Positions 9,208 to 19,819 of a stretch of 64,000 nucleotides of DNA are shown here, one piece after another. This DNA comes from Dysgonomonas sp. 520 (GTDB lineage Bacteria > Bacteroidota > Bacteroidia > Bacteroidales > Dysgonomonadaceae): assembly GCF_010501095.1 (NCBI RefSeq), contig NZ_QVMP01000005.1:62001-126000 (forward strand). Reading direction: 5' to 3'. Each line of letters begins with the position of its first letter. The stretch's first letter is position 1. The position numbers were made by a program, and so were the translations under genes. The notes beneath the pieces were generated by a model, which was given only the letters and a program-made list of their open reading frames with translations, did not search any database and was not told the DNA's origin.

Positions 9208-10707
9208 ATGTTTGACAACGAAAACAGGCTTTTTATAGCAATCAATCAAGATAGTGAAATCTGTCTGAACCCTAAAATGGCTAACCGCCATGGACTTATA
9301 ACCGGAGCTACGGGAACCGGAAAAACTGTAACTTTACAAAATTTAGCCGAAACGTTCAGTTCGATGGGTGTGCCCGTCTTTGCAGCCGACATAAAAGGAG
9401 ACTTGTCGGGCGTGGCAAACAAGGGAGGCAACAAGGAAAGTGTTACCAAGCGTGTCGATTCTTACGGGTTGACGGAAAAAGGTTTTGTTTTTCAGGGTTT
9501 TCCTGTTCAGTTGTGGGATGTGTTTAAGGAACAAGGTGTACCCATCAGGGCAACTATCGCCGATATGGGACCTTTGCTGTTGAGCCGTCTGCTTTCGTTG
9601 AACGATACACAAAGTGCCGTATTGACCATTATTTTCAAAATATCGAAAGATGAAAATCTGGAATTGATAGACTTGAAAGATTTGCAGAAAATATTGGAAT
9701 ATGTAGGAAATAACACCAACAGTTTCACTACCAATTACGGAAATATATCCGCTGCCAGCATTGGTGCAATTCAACGGGGATTGTTGCAATTGGAGCATGA
9801 TGGAGCAGATTTGTTTTTCGGAGAACCTTCCCTCAATTTGGACGACCTGATTCAAACCAGCGGAAACAAAGGAGTGATTAACATTATCGCTGCCGATAAG
9901 TTGATGAACTCGCCTAAGATATACTCGACATTCCTGCTTTGGCTGATGACAAAACTTTTCGAAACTCTGCCCGAAATAGGAGATCCCGATAAGCCGAAGT
10001 TGGTTTTCTTTTTCGATGAGGCTCACCTCTTGTTTAGCGATGCTCCAAAGGCTTTGGTCGACAAAATTGAACAAGTGGTCAGGCTGATCCGCTCGAAGGG
10101 TGTCGGTATCTATTTCATATCGCAAAGTCCGTCTGATATTCCTGATAATGTATTGGCTCAGCTGGGTAACCGTATCCAGCATGCGTTGAGGGCATACACT
10201 CCGAAAGATCAGAAAGCATTGAAAGCGGCAGCTCAAAGTTTCAGGGCAAACCCTAAATTCGACACGGAAACAGCTATCTCGGAACTGGGAACAGGTGAGG
10301 CTTTAATCTCGTTTCTGGATGAGAAAGGCGCACCTCAACCTGTTGAAAGAGCTTATGTCCTTCCTCCTGAGGGGCAAATTGGACCGATAACACCCGAAGA
10401 AAGAAAGTCATTGGTCGATGGTTCTGTCTTGAACAGATTTTATGCGCAAGATGTGGATAGGGAATCGGCATACGAGAAATTGACAGAAAAATTGAACTCG
10501 ATACAGGCTGAAAAAGATGCCGCAGAGCAGGCAAAAGCTGACGAGAAAGCTAAAAAAGAAGAGGAAAAGGCTCGTCAGGCACAGGAAAAGGCCGATCAGC
10601 AGTCGAAAAAACAACGAAACAGAATGTTAACAACATTGGCTACAACTATCTTGGTTCCTGTGGCAAAGCAATTGATAAGCTCGTTTTTCGGAAAGAAAAA
10701 GAAATAA
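9208..10707 (+). CDS. HerA/YjgR-like ATPase (DUF853 family)
   Basis: A 499-residue P-loop ATPase of the HerA-FtsK superfamily, in the helicase-HerA-like C-terminal (DUF853) group. Walker A is GATGTGKT (residues 33-40). Walker B is [11 protein letters not shown] near residue 268. A conserved sensor region [19 protein letters not shown] follows. The C-terminal 80 residues are a Lys/Glu/Ala coiled coil ending in a hydrophobic, basic tail, so the protein may associate with the membrane. The role of the family is poorly known; a DNA-related motor is likely. It has a strong promoter and a family A repeat after its stop. Confidence 0.9.
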   Translation: MFDNENRLFIAINQDSEICLNPKMANRHGLITGATGTGKTVTLQNLAETFSSMGVPVFAADIKGDLSGVANKGGNKESVTKRVDSYGLTEKGFVFQGFPVQLWDVFKEQGVPIRATIADMGPLLLSRLLSLNDTQSAVLTIIFKISKDENLELIDLKDLQKILEYVGNNTNSFTTNYGNISAASIGAIQRGLLQLEHDGADLFFGEPSLNLDDLIQTSGNKGVINIIAADKLMNSPKIYSTFLLWLMTKLFETLPEIGDPDKPKLVFFFDEAHLLFSDAPKALVDKIEQVVRLIRSKGVGIYFISQSPSDIPDNVLAQLGNRIQHALRAYTPKDQKALKAAAQSFRANPKFDTETAISELGTGEALISFLDEKGAPQPVERAYVLPPEGQIGPITPEERKSLVDGSVLNRFYAQDVDRESAYEKLTEKLNSIQAEKDAAEQAKADEKAKKEEEKARQAQEKADQQSKKQRNRMLTTLATTILVPVAKQLISSFFGKKKK

Positions 10708-10715
10708 TGCGCTTG

Positions 10716-10775
10716 TCATCCTGAACATAGTGAAGTATCTGGTTTCAGAAGCTTCGTTTCACTCGGCATGACAAT
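10716..10775. repeat. Family A inverted repeat downstream of the HerA-like gene
   Basis: TGTCATCCTGAACATAGTGA and TTTCACTCGGCATGACA are the two arms, directly after the stop codon. Its position suggests it also works as a terminator. Confidence 0.7.
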
Positions 10776-10817
10776 CAAAATATAAAATATTTAGATGACT
10801 TTGAAAGTATAATCTAT

Positions 10818-11387
10818 ATGTTTAAAAAATTATTAAAGGAAAATCCCGTGTTTGTCTTTGCTTTAGAAAGTGAGGCATCAGATAAGTTTAGTGACGTAAA
10901 TCCTCTCTTTATAGGAGTTGGGAAAGTGAATGCTGCTTATCATCTCACCCGAAAGATAAAAGAAAACAAACCGAGTATAATTGTAAATCTGGGGTCGGCG
11001 GGAAGCAATCACTTCGATAGAGGGTCGGTTGTTTGTTGTACGAAATTTGTGCAGAGAGACATGGATGCCACCATGATTGGTGCTAAGATGTACGAAACAC
11101 CTTTTTCGGGAGTTGGTCCGGTTTTGGAATATGGATTGAAGGTTGACGGTTTGGATGAAGGTATTTGCGGAACAGGAGACAGCTTTGAAGTGAATCATAA
11201 CACAATGGTGTATAATGTTATTGACATGGAAGCCTATCCGCTTGCTTATATCGCTCAACAAGAACAAATTCCGTTTCTTTGCCTGAAATATATATCCGAC
11301 GGAGCAGACGATAGTGCTGCCGAAGATTGGGAAACAACAGTGAAGCACGCCGCCGAAGCATTAAGGAAGACATTAGATAACTTTTAA
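10818..11387 (+). CDS. Nucleosidase of the MTA/SAH nucleosidase-phosphorylase superfamily
   Basis: A 189-residue protein of the purine phosphorylase (PNP_UDP) fold. Family motifs are IVNLGSAGS (glycine-rich phosphate or ribose site), GTGDSFE, VIDMEAYPLA (the Met-Glu that holds the ribose) and LKYISDGAD, whose Asp is the usual general acid. It is shorter than MTA/SAH nucleosidases (about 230), as in the Bacteroidetes group simply called nucleosidase. The likely reaction is hydrolysis of a nucleoside to base and sugar; the exact substrate cannot be read. The next gene starts 10 bases later, so the two are probably cotranscribed. Confidence 0.85.
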   Translation: MFKKLLKENPVFVFALESEASDKFSDVNPLFIGVGKVNAAYHLTRKIKENKPSIIVNLGSAGSNHFDRGSVVCCTKFVQRDMDATMIGAKMYETPFSGVGPVLEYGLKVDGLDEGICGTGDSFEVNHNTMVYNVIDMEAYPLAYIAQQEQIPFLCLKYISDGADDSAAEDWETTVKHAAEALRKTLDNF

Positions 11388-11397
11388 TTAACAGAAA

Positions 11398-12495
11398 ATG
11401 ATTCCATTTCTTGACCTGAAAAGAATAAACCTAAACTACCGGCAACAAATGAATGAGGCTATACAACGTGTATTAGACTCAGGTTGGTATATCAGAGGGA
11501 AAGAATGTGAAGCATTTGAGCGGGAATATGCAGCCTATTGCGGAACAAAGTATTGCGTTGGTGTTGCCAATGGTTTAGATGCCATCCGTCTGGTTTTGTT
11601 GGCATACATAGAGCAGGGAGTGATGCAGCAAGGCGATGAGGTGATTGTCCCTGCCAATACTTTTGTAGCCAGTATTCTGGCAATTTCTCAGGCGGGGCTG
11701 ACTCCTGTGCTTGTTGAACCGGATATAAATACTTACAATATAGACCCATCACTGGTTGAAGAAAAAATAACGCCCAGAACGAAAGCCATTCTTGCCGTTC
11801 ATCTGTATGGGCAAATTAGTCCGATGGACGAGTTAAGCGAAATAGCTTCTAAACATAACCTGAAACTTCTCGAAGATGCCGCACAGGCTCATGGCGCAAT
11901 TTATAGAGGACGAAAAGCAGGAAATTTGTCGGATGCGGCAACATTCAGTTTCTATCCTGCAAAAAATCTTGGTGCAATTGGCGATGCAGGGGCGGTTACA
12001 ACGAATGACTCACAACTTGCCGCTTTGGTTAAATCTATTGCCAATTATGGTTCTGATGAGAAGTATGTATTTGAACAGAAAGGCGTAAATTCCCGTCTGG
12101 ATGAATTGCAGGCAGCAGTACTTTCGGTCAAACTGAAAGGCATTGACGAGGATAGCAAACAACGGCATCGGAATGCACAATATTATCTGGATAATATTAA
12201 AAATGAGAAAATAATCTTACCCCAGGTAACGAACATGGAAGAGCATGCTTTTCATTTGTTCGTAATCAGGACAAAACAGAGAGATAAATTACAACAATAT
12301 CTATTAGATAACGGCATACAAACTCAAATTCACTATCCTATACCTCCGCATAAACAGCAGGCTTACAAGGAATTGAGCGATTTGAGTTTGCCAATAACAG
12401 AATTAATTCACAACGAAGTGTTGAGCATACCGCTATTCATTGGAATAACGGAAGCGGAGGTTCAGAAAATCGTTGAAACACTGAATAAGTGGTAA
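11398..12495 (+). CDS. DegT/DnrJ/EryC1/StrS-family sugar aminotransferase
   Basis: A PLP-dependent aminotransferase of 365 residues that transfers an amino group to a nucleotide-linked keto sugar. The internal-aldimine lysine is in [17 protein letters not shown] (Lys near residue 188), preceded by EDAAQAHGA, whose Asp holds the PLP ring. The N-terminal [15 protein letters not shown] and the C-terminal HIHYP-like segment fit the VioA/FdtB/WecE group. The product probably feeds surface polysaccharide. No other sugar-nucleotide genes are next to it: the neighbours are a nucleosidase and ispG. Start at ATG 11398. Confidence 0.92.
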   Translation: MIPFLDLKRINLNYRQQMNEAIQRVLDSGWYIRGKECEAFEREYAAYCGTKYCVGVANGLDAIRLVLLAYIEQGVMQQGDEVIVPANTFVASILAISQAGLTPVLVEPDINTYNIDPSLVEEKITPRTKAILAVHLYGQISPMDELSEIASKHNLKLLEDAAQAHGAIYRGRKAGNLSDAATFSFYPAKNLGAIGDAGAVTTNDSQLAALVKSIANYGSDEKYVFEQKGVNSRLDELQAAVLSVKLKGIDEDSKQRHRNAQYYLDNIKNEKIILPQVTNMEEHAFHLFVIRTKQRDKLQQYLLDNGIQTQIHYPIPPHKQQAYKELSDLSLPITELIHNEVLSIPLFIGITEAEVQKIVETLNKW

Positions 12496-12518
12496 CCCAT
12501 CAAACAAAAGATCATTTT

Positions 12519-14363
12519 ATGGATTTTTTTAATTATAAACGGCGTATATCGTCCGAAACAAAGATAGGCGATACCCCTCTCGGGGGTAATAATCCTATTC
12601 GCATACAATCAATGACCAGCACGAACACGAACGATACAAAAGCTAGTGCTGAACAATCTATCCGTATTATTGAAGCCGGAGGCGAATATGTGCGCCTCAC
12701 TGCGCAAGGGGTCAGGGAAGGTGAGAACCTCAAAAATATCAAGGAGGAGATAAGAAAGAGAGGCTATAACACACCTCTCATTGCAGATATTCATTTCAAT
12801 CCACGGGCAGCGGAAGCGGCTGCAAAATATGTGGAGAAAGTACGCATCAATCCCGGTAATTTTGTGGATGGGGTAAAACGTTTTGACGGAAAAGACCTGA
12901 CAGACGAAGAATATGCGGAAGAACTGAACAAGATAAGGACAAAACTTACATCTTTCCTCAATATCTGTAAAGAGCACGGAACTGCGGTTCGCATCGGAGT
13001 GAATCACGGATCGTTGTCAGACAGGATAATGTCTCGCTATGGCGATACACCCGAAGGTATGGTGGAATCGTGCATGGAATTTCTCAGGATATGTATAGAG
13101 CAGGATTTTCATGATATTGCCATTTCGATGAAAGCCTCCAATACAGTTGTGATGACAAAAGCCGTTCGTCTGTTGGTGCAAAAGATGGATGAAGAAGGAC
13201 TGGCTTTCCCCCTGCATCTTGGTGTTACGGAAGCTGGCGACGGAGAAGACGGACGTATCAAATCGGCTGTAGGTATCGGCGCATTGCTTTCCGACGGATT
13301 GGGCGATACGATAAGAGTGTCGCTGAGTGAAGATCCTGAGATTGAAATACCTGTTGCCGCAAAGATGGTTGATTATATCAATCGGCGGACAAATCATTCC
13401 AGAATAGAAGCAGTGGCAAATGCCGACTATTCTCAATTCTCCACACTTCGCCGAAAGACATATTCGGTTGGTAATATTGGCGGAGATCAGTTGCCAGTAG
13501 TGATTTCGGACAGAAAAACAGGTAATTTTGAGTTTGATGTTCATTTTCTTCCTGATTATATCTATGTGGGAAAAGAACTTGCATCTTCTGCGCCCAAATC
13601 GGTATCAGCAATCGTCGATTTTGAGGGATGGAAAGGAGGGCAAAATACCTATCCCTTGTTCGATAAAACGAATTATACGGAAATAAAAGGCAATAGTTCC
13701 GGATTGAAATTCTTGGAATTAAGTTACCCCGAATTGTCGGAAGATATTATTTCGTTGTTAAAAACCGATTCGTCGATAGTATTGATCGTCACAACAAATC
13801 ACGCTAATGGAGTTGGAGAGCAACGTGCGTTTGTTCATACGTTGATGAATAACGGTTGCGAGACGCCTGTTGTATTTAAACGAAATTATCAAGAAAATGA
13901 AGCCGAAGATATTCAGGTGAAGGCCGGGATTGACTTCGGCACGGTTCTTCTTGATGGTTTTGGCAATGGCATCATGATAGAAAATGAAGGAAACATTCCA
14001 CAAAAAAGGATTGATGCTTATTCTTTTGGTATCTTGCAAGCCGCCCGTGTCAGAACAAGCAAGACGGAATATATTTCCTGCCCTAGTTGCGGACGCACAT
14101 TGTTCGACCTGCAATCGACCGTGGCACGCATAAAGGAGGCCACATCGCACCTTAAACACCTGAAGATAGGGATTATGGGTTGCATAGTGAACGGTCCCGG
14201 AGAAATGGCGGATGCCGATTACGGTTATGTGGGAGCAGAGAAGGGAAAAGTGTCTTTGTATAAAAAACAAGAGTGCATAGAAAAAAATATCCCCTCAGAT
14301 TGTGCCGTGGAAAGGCTTGTACAACTCATCAAAGATAACAATGATTGGGTTGATCCGAAGTGA
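12519..14363 (+). CDS. ispG: 4-hydroxy-3-methylbut-2-en-1-yl diphosphate synthase, long form
   Basis: IspG (GcpE) makes HMBPP from MEcPP in the MEP isoprenoid pathway with a [4Fe-4S] cluster. I place the start at ATG 12519 (614 residues, MDFFNYKRR...), because the upstream in-frame start at 12489 overlaps the previous gene. The TIM-barrel half has the family opening IRIQSMTSTNTND. The cluster ligands are SCPSCGRT near residue 520 and GCIVNGPGE near 555. At about 610 residues it is the long form with a central inserted domain, known from Bacteroidetes, Chlamydiae and plants, and not the 370-residue E. coli form. Confidence 0.96.
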   Translation: MDFFNYKRRISSETKIGDTPLGGNNPIRIQSMTSTNTNDTKASAEQSIRIIEAGGEYVRLTAQGVREGENLKNIKEEIRKRGYNTPLIADIHFNPRAAEAAAKYVEKVRINPGNFVDGVKRFDGKDLTDEEYAEELNKIRTKLTSFLNICKEHGTAVRIGVNHGSLSDRIMSRYGDTPEGMVESCMEFLRICIEQDFHDIAISMKASNTVVMTKAVRLLVQKMDEEGLAFPLHLGVTEAGDGEDGRIKSAVGIGALLSDGLGDTIRVSLSEDPEIEIPVAAKMVDYINRRTNHSRIEAVANADYSQFSTLRRKTYSVGNIGGDQLPVVISDRKTGNFEFDVHFLPDYIYVGKELASSAPKSVSAIVDFEGWKGGQNTYPLFDKTNYTEIKGNSSGLKFLELSYPELSEDIISLLKTDSSIVLIVTTNHANGVGEQRAFVHTLMNNGCETPVVFKRNYQENEAEDIQVKAGIDFGTVLLDGFGNGIMIENEGNIPQKRIDAYSFGILQAARVRTSKTEYISCPSCGRTLFDLQSTVARIKEATSHLKHLKIGIMGCIVNGPGEMADADYGYVGAEKGKVSLYKKQECIEKNIPSDCAVERLVQLIKDNNDWVDPK

Positions 14364-14497
14364 AATTGTAGCTTATTGTAATATATTAATGAGACAATTA
14401 TAAGATTTTTAGCCTAAAAAGGCTGTTATTTGAAAAATTATTTATTATTTCGCAGTCGTTATTAATTCGAATTAAGTCATTTTTGACCTTTTTATCC

Positions 14498-15532
14498 ATG
14501 CAAATATCTTTTTCAGCAAAACAATTAGCTCATTTTCTAAATGGTTCGGTTGACGGAAACCCGGATGTGGAAGTCAACAACTTTTCGAAAATTGAAGAAG
14601 GCAAGCCTGGGACATTAACTTTCTTAGCCAATCCCAAATACACAAACTACATCTACGATACAAAAGCCAGTATCGTTTTGGTAAATAATGACTTTGTGGC
14701 CGAGCAACCCATCGGAGCAACATTGGTCAGGGTTCCTAACGCTTATGCAGCTTTAGCCATATTGTTAGATGTGGTTGAAAAAAGCAAGCCAAAAAAGACC
14801 GGAATCGAGCCAATGTCTTATGTTTCGGAAAAGGCACAGCTAGGACAGAATGTTTATGTGGCAGCATTTGCGTATATTGCGGATGGAGCCAAAGTAGCCG
14901 ATAATGTACAGGTTTATCCCCACTCTTATATCGGAGATGGAGCGCAGATCGGTGAAAATACGATTGTGTATGCCGGAGCGAAGATATATCCAGGGTGCAA
15001 GATCGGAAATAACTGTATCATCCATGCCGGAGCGGTAGTCGGATCGGATGGATTTGGTTTTGCTCCCGAAGAGGGCGTTTACAAGAAAATACCTCAAATG
15101 GGAATCGTTATTGTAGAAGACGATGTGGAAATAGGCGCAAATACGGCAATAGACCGTGCCGTGATGGATGCAACTATCATACGCAAGGGGGTGAAGCTGG
15201 ACAATCTTATACAAGTGGCTCATAATGTAGAAATCGGGGAGAATACGGTAATGGCTTCTCAGGTTGGCATTTCGGGTTCCACCAAGGTGGGAAAGAATTG
15301 CGTGCTGGGCGGTCAGGTAGGACTTGGCGGGCACATCACGATAGGAGACAACTCCAGCATAGGAGCTCAATCGGGGATAATAAGCAATATAAAACCCGAT
15401 TCGAAAATCATGGGAGCACCGGCTATTCCGGTGAAGGATTTCTTCAAGAGCAGCATTATATTCCCTAAGTTGCCCGATATGTATAAGCAATTGAACGAAT
15501 TGAAGAAAGAAATAGATAATCTTAAAAAATAA
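14498..15532 (+). CDS. lpxD: UDP-3-O-(3-hydroxyacyl)glucosamine N-acyltransferase
   Basis: LpxD adds the second acyl chain in lipid A synthesis. The N-terminal uridine-binding domain begins with [12 protein letters not shown] and ends near residue 100. A left-handed beta-helix of hexapeptide repeats follows, with the catalytic His in QVAHNVEIG, then a C-terminal helix. I prefer ATG 14498 (344 residues), because MQISFSAKQ matches the usual LpxD start; an in-frame start at 14483 would add five residues. It heads the lipid A block with lpxC/fabZ and lpxA. Confidence 0.95.
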   Translation: MQISFSAKQLAHFLNGSVDGNPDVEVNNFSKIEEGKPGTLTFLANPKYTNYIYDTKASIVLVNNDFVAEQPIGATLVRVPNAYAALAILLDVVEKSKPKKTGIEPMSYVSEKAQLGQNVYVAAFAYIADGAKVADNVQVYPHSYIGDGAQIGENTIVYAGAKIYPGCKIGNNCIIHAGAVVGSDGFGFAPEEGVYKKIPQMGIVIVEDDVEIGANTAIDRAVMDATIIRKGVKLDNLIQVAHNVEIGENTVMASQVGISGSTKVGKNCVLGGQVGLGGHITIGDNSSIGAQSGIISNIKPDSKIMGAPAIPVKDFFKSSIIFPKLPDMYKQLNELKKEIDNLKK

Positions 15533-15608
15533 CAATATAGAAAGTGTAACAAAAAGACATGTGCTTTTTTTGATACACTTTCGTCTGTTTGAAAGAAAAA
15601 AACACTAG

Positions 15609-16994
15609 ATGGAAAAACAAACAACTCTAAAAGAAAGTTTCTCACTCGAAGGAAAAGGTTTACACACCGGATTACAATTGAAAGTAACATTTCATCCTGC
15701 ACCGGAAGATCATGGATATAAAATTAAAAGAACTGATCTGGAAAATCAGCCTGTAATAGATGCTCTTGCCGAAAATGTGGGAGCAACCCAACGAGGCACA
15801 GTCTTGATTAAAGGAGAAGTGCAAATAAGCACAGTAGAACATGCAATGGCGGCATTGTATGCCTTGAGTGTTGACAACTGTTTGATAGAAGTTGACGGAC
15901 CCGAATTTCCGATTTTGGACGGAAGTGCAATTGAATATGTAAAAGAGATAAAACGTGTAGGAATTGTAGAGCAAGAGGTAGAGAAAGACTATTATGTTGT
16001 GCGTCGTAAGATGGAAGTGCGTGACGAAGAAACAGGCTCGAAGCTAATTCTTCTTCCGGACGATCATTTTTGCATAAATTCGTTTATCGAGTTCGAATCG
16101 AAATATATACCAAATCAGTCTGCATCGTTGGATGACATGGCCGATTTTGAAAAAGACATAGCCAGCAGCCGTACTTTCGTGTTTGTTCGTGAAGTGCAAA
16201 AACTTCATGAGGCAGGATTGATAAAAGGCGGAGATTTGGATAATGCTATTGTGATATATGAACGTCAAATATCACAAGATGAATTGAATAAACTAGCCGA
16301 TCTTATCGGAGCACCTCACAAGGATGCTACCGAATTGGGGTATTTGAATAATAAATCTATTATATATCCTAACGAGCCGGCTCGTCATAAGCTGCTCGAT
16401 ATAATTGGAGACATGGCTCTTATCGGAAAGCCGATAAAAGGTCGCGTGATAGCAACACGTCCGGGGCATAAGATCAATAATCAGTTGGCTAGGGCAATAC
16501 GCAAGCAAATCAGGCTGAACGAAGTACAACCTCCGGTGTATGATCCGAATAAAGAACCTATATTCGATATCAATCAGGTTAGAAACCTGTTACCTCACAG
16601 ATACCCGTTCCTGATGGTTGATAAAATTATCGAAATCGGTCAGAAACACATTGTTGGAGTGAAAAATATATCTGTGAATGAACCATTCTTTCAAGGTCAC
16701 TTCCCTCAAGAACCGGTGATGCCGGGTGTGCTTCAGGTAGAAGCAATGGCTCAAATTGGCGGTTTACTGGTGCTTTCGAATGTGGAAGAAGCAGAAAGAT
16801 ATTCTACTTATTTCCTTAAAATAGATAATGTGAAGTTCCGCCAGAAAGTAGTTCCGGGCGATACGCTTATTTTCCGTCTCGATATGATGTCTGAAATCAG
16901 AAGAGGAATTGCAAATATGAAAGGTTTTGCCTTCATCGGAGATAAGATTGTTTCGGAGGCTGAGTTTACAGCACAGATCGTTAAAAATAAATAA
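15609..16994 (+). CDS. lpxC/fabZ: Bifunctional LpxC deacetylase / FabZ dehydratase
   Basis: A 461-residue fusion joining lipid A and fatty-acid synthesis. Residues 1 to about 305 are the zinc-dependent UDP-3-O-acyl-GlcNAc deacetylase LpxC, with zinc-site segments STVEHAMAAL and RHKLLDIIGD. Residues from about 315 are the (3R)-hydroxyacyl-ACP dehydratase FabZ, with HRYPFLMVDK and the catalytic GHFPQEPVMPGVLQVEAMAQ segment. This fusion is normal for Bacteroidetes and ties use of hydroxyacyl-ACP by LpxA/LpxD to the enzyme that competes for it. The gene starts 76 bases after lpxD; lpxA follows 18 bases on, so it is an operon. Confidence 0.97.
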   Translation: MEKQTTLKESFSLEGKGLHTGLQLKVTFHPAPEDHGYKIKRTDLENQPVIDALAENVGATQRGTVLIKGEVQISTVEHAMAALYALSVDNCLIEVDGPEFPILDGSAIEYVKEIKRVGIVEQEVEKDYYVVRRKMEVRDEETGSKLILLPDDHFCINSFIEFESKYIPNQSASLDDMADFEKDIASSRTFVFVREVQKLHEAGLIKGGDLDNAIVIYERQISQDELNKLADLIGAPHKDATELGYLNNKSIIYPNEPARHKLLDIIGDMALIGKPIKGRVIATRPGHKINNQLARAIRKQIRLNEVQPPVYDPNKEPIFDINQVRNLLPHRYPFLMVDKIIEIGQKHIVGVKNISVNEPFFQGHFPQEPVMPGVLQVEAMAQIGGLLVLSNVEEAERYSTYFLKIDNVKFRQKVVPGDTLIFRLDMMSEIRRGIANMKGFAFIGDKIVSEAEFTAQIVKNK

Positions 16995-17012
16995 CCTTAA
17001 CCAGAAGAATAT

Positions 17013-17795
17013 ATGTCAAATATTTCTAATCTTGCATACATACATCCGGATGCTAAAATAGGAGCCAATGTAATTATAGAGCCTTTTGCCTATGTAGAAA
17101 GTAATGTAGAGATTGGTGACGGAGCTCATATCATGTCTAATGCAAATATACGGTTTGGTTCCAGAATTGGAAAAAATTGCCGGATATTTCCGGGTGCTGT
17201 AATCGGAGGAATACCTCAAGATTTGAAATTCAAGGGAGAAGAGACACTTGCTGTTATAGGAGACAACACTACGGTGAGGGAATGTTGTACGGTGAACAGA
17301 GGTACTGCAGCCAAAGGGCAAACCGTGGTTGGTAGTAACTGTTTACTGATGGCTTATTCTCATATAGCACATGATTGTATATTGAAAGATTATATTATAA
17401 TTGGCAATGCTACTCAGTTGGCCGGAGAGGTAGAGGTTTTTGAACATGCTATCCTTAGTGGAGGCACGCTCGTACACCAATTTACAAGAGTTGGGCGCAA
17501 TGTGATGATTCAAGGAGGAACACGCCTGGGTAAAGATATACCACCTTACACCATTGCCGGACGTGAGCCTGTTTCGTATGCCGGAATCAATTCAGTAGGA
17601 TTGCGCAGATCGGGATTTTCGAACGATACGATAAACCAGATTCAGGAAATTTATCGTGTGATATACAATTCGGGAATGAATTTTAGCGATGCCGTGAAGA
17701 AGATTGAAGAAGATTTCCAGAAAACTCCGGAGATGATTAACATAGTTAATTTCATAAAGGAATCGCCAAGAGGCATTGTGAGAGGATACGTATAA
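17013..17795 (+). CDS. lpxA: UDP-N-acetylglucosamine acyltransferase
   Basis: LpxA catalyses the first step of lipid A synthesis, moving a 3-hydroxyacyl chain from ACP to UDP-GlcNAc in the cytoplasm. The 260 residues start with hexapeptide repeats (YIHPDAKIGANVIIEPFAYV). They include the catalytic-His segment LLMAYSHIAHDC, and end in the helical domain with NTINQIQEIYRVIYNSG. Length matches the family (255-262). It is the last gene of the lpxD-lpxC/fabZ-lpxA operon, with a terminator directly after it. Confidence 0.97.
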   Translation: MSNISNLAYIHPDAKIGANVIIEPFAYVESNVEIGDGAHIMSNANIRFGSRIGKNCRIFPGAVIGGIPQDLKFKGEETLAVIGDNTTVRECCTVNRGTAAKGQTVVGSNCLLMAYSHIAHDCILKDYIIIGNATQLAGEVEVFEHAILSGGTLVHQFTRVGRNVMIQGGTRLGKDIPPYTIAGREPVSYAGINSVGLRRSGFSNDTINQIQEIYRVIYNSGMNFSDAVKKIEEDFQKTPEMINIVNFIKESPRGIVRGYV

Positions 17796-17818
17796 AACAA
17801 ACATTATATTCCACAGAG

Positions 17819-17855
17819 AAAGCCTTGTACATTCGTTGTATGAGGCTTTTTATTT
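17819..17855. terminator. Bidirectional terminator between lpxA and comEC
   Basis: AAAGCCT pairs with AGGCTTT around an inner imperfect stem, and TTTTTATTT follows on the plus strand. It sits where the two genes converge and overlaps the comEC stop codon. Confidence 0.8.
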
Positions 17856-19811
17856 GGATGCTATACAGAATGCACCATGCTCCCTTACATCGTAGAAATT
17901 TATGTTCAGCCTGGCGCACTCTTTTGCCAGCTTCCTGCTTGTCTTAGGCGATAGTGTCGCATCCAGAATGACAGACCTGAAAGATATGATTTCGGACAGG
18001 GAAGACAACGTGAAATTTTCGTTTCCGCATAAATGCAAGTAATCTACATGAAATTTCTCTTCCGAGTGTTTATCTATCCAAGGTGTCATTGACGATACAG
18101 ATAATATCCTTTTTCCCTCGAATGAAATAAGTTTTTGACAATTGATCGAATCAGGAGAGTATTGGCTTTCAATTCGGGCATAATTCCACCTGATTTCAGG
18201 CATTTCTTTCCTGTTTAGCACCCACAGCTCATTCTCTTTGCTTTTTAGCCTTAAAAAGAGAGGAATCAATATTAATAGAGCGATTGAGGAAAGCGATACT
18301 ATGAGAGCAGATGCTTTTTTCTTCCGAAGAAAAATGGCAGCAGAAAAAATCAGTATAATGAACAAGAATACGCTGGCAAGCGGAATAGCCGGATTGTCAA
18401 GTTTTGCCAGAGGAAGATTCTCAAAGAACTGTATTAAGGTCGTTAATATCAGTATTATGAATTTTAAAGGTATTATAAGCAAATTCATGACAAAGGGGAG
18501 CATGCTTGCAAAAAAGATTGCTATTGTCAGATAAATAATCGCTCCGGCTAGTATGGGAACAAAAAGATTTGTTACGAAAAAGTAGGTAGGAAAGTAACCG
18601 AAATAATAGAGGCAAAGAGCAAAAGTGCCAATCTGCGCAGCCATTGACAAGGTGAATAGTTGCCAGACATATCGCCCGTATTTATTTTCAATCTCCCATA
18701 GTTTAGAAAGTTTTGGTTGCAGATAGCAAATCGAGATAACAGCCATGAAACTTAGCTGAAATCCGATGTCGAATAAACTGAACGGGTTGAAAATAAGCAT
18801 AAGGAAGGCGGCTGCAAAAATGGTATTGAAAGAGAATCCTTTTCTGTTGAATATTTCGGCAAAGCAATAGATAGTTAGCATTATACATGCCCTGACAATG
18901 GATGGTGACAATCCGGCAAGAAAAGCATACATCCATAAAAATAGGATTATGAAAACGAACTTCAATTTGTAGTACCCGGATTTTCTGTGGAGAAATCCGA
19001 AAAGGAACATGATCATACTGAAAATAATACCAACGTGTAATCCGCTGGTTGCCAAAACATGAGCTGTGCCTGTGGTTCTGAACGATTCCTTTATGTCGTC
19101 CGGCATTTCGTCTTTATAACCAAGTGTCAAAGCCGATATGATGGAAAACTGAGTATCATTCAGATTGAGGGAGCGGTAGAAATCTAATACCTCAGCCTTG
19201 CATTTTGACGCATAAGTTTGTACGGTATGTTTTGTCTTTAGAGTTGGTTCCCACCTGTTTGCAGGCAGATATACATATCCTGAAAAACCTTTGTTGTACA
19301 TGTAGGCTGCATAATCAAACTCATCGGGGTTGCCCGTATTTTTGAACGGTTCTATTTCTCCGTACAGTCGGATTTCATCGCCGGGTTGCAATCCTCTGCT
19401 TGTTGTATTCGGATGAATGTAACAAACAATCTTCTTTGATGTGGAGCGGGATGAGGATAGTAAAACTTCAATGGCAATTGATTTTGGCTTTTCTTTCGGA
19501 GTATCTAAAACAACACCGATGTAAGATTGTTCTCCTTTTCGGAAATCGAAACCTGCATCCCGTTGTCGGAGTTGTGTAGAGAAAGTTCCGGCGGCAATAA
19601 GGAGAAGTGATGATCCCGCACCGAAAAGCCATCTGTAATTATATTCTTTACCTGGCGGGAGAAAAAAAGAAAAAAGCATAACCCCTATGCCTAAAGCGAA
19701 AAGAATTATGCTTAAATATTTTATGTCTAAATGATATTGTAAAATGATTCCCGCCAACAGAGGCAAAAGCAGCCTGAAGAAGGGCGATTTTACAATGTTG
19801 CTTTCGGGCAT
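17850..19811 (-). CDS. comEC: ComEC/Rec2-type DNA uptake channel protein
   Basis: A 653-residue multi-spanning membrane protein of the ComEC/Rec2 family, which carries transforming DNA across the inner membrane. It has N-terminal membrane segments and a DUF4131-like soluble domain (about 60-200). The competence domain follows from about residue 230, opening with GTAHVLATSGLHVGIIF. The C-terminal soluble part (about 540-653) is short: no full metallo-beta-lactamase domain is visible, as in the shorter Bacteroidetes forms. It begins 8 bases after rpe, so the two are probably cotranscribed. Confidence 0.92.
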   Translation of the reverse strand: MPESNIVKSPFFRLLLPLLAGIILQYHLDIKYLSIILFALGIGVMLFSFFLPPGKEYNYRWLFGAGSSLLLIAAGTFSTQLRQRDAGFDFRKGEQSYIGVVLDTPKEKPKSIAIEVLLSSSRSTSKKIVCYIHPNTTSRGLQPGDEIRLYGEIEPFKNTGNPDEFDYAAYMYNKGFSGYVYLPANRWEPTLKTKHTVQTYASKCKAEVLDFYRSLNLNDTQFSIISALTLGYKDEMPDDIKESFRTTGTAHVLATSGLHVGIIFSMIMFLFGFLHRKSGYYKLKFVFIILFLWMYAFLAGLSPSIVRACIMLTIYCFAEIFNRKGFSFNTIFAAAFLMLIFNPFSLFDIGFQLSFMAVISICYLQPKLSKLWEIENKYGRYVWQLFTLSMAAQIGTFALCLYYFGYFPTYFFVTNLFVPILAGAIIYLTIAIFFASMLPFVMNLLIIPLKFIILILTTLIQFFENLPLAKLDNPAIPLASVFLFIILIFSAAIFLRKKKASALIVSLSSIALLILIPLFLRLKSKENELWVLNRKEMPEIRWNYARIESQYSPDSINCQKLISFEGKRILSVSSMTPWIDKHSEEKFHVDYLHLCGNENFTLSSLSEIISFRSVILDATLSPKTSRKLAKECARLNINFYDVREHGAFCIASK

Positions 19812-19819
19812 ATCACGAA

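Noticed and set aside
12489-12518. Longer ispG start
   Set aside because: It overlaps the aminotransferase gene and adds residues not seen in the family.
15609-16994. LpxC-FabZ fusion as a novelty
   Set aside because: This fusion is standard in Bacteroidetes.
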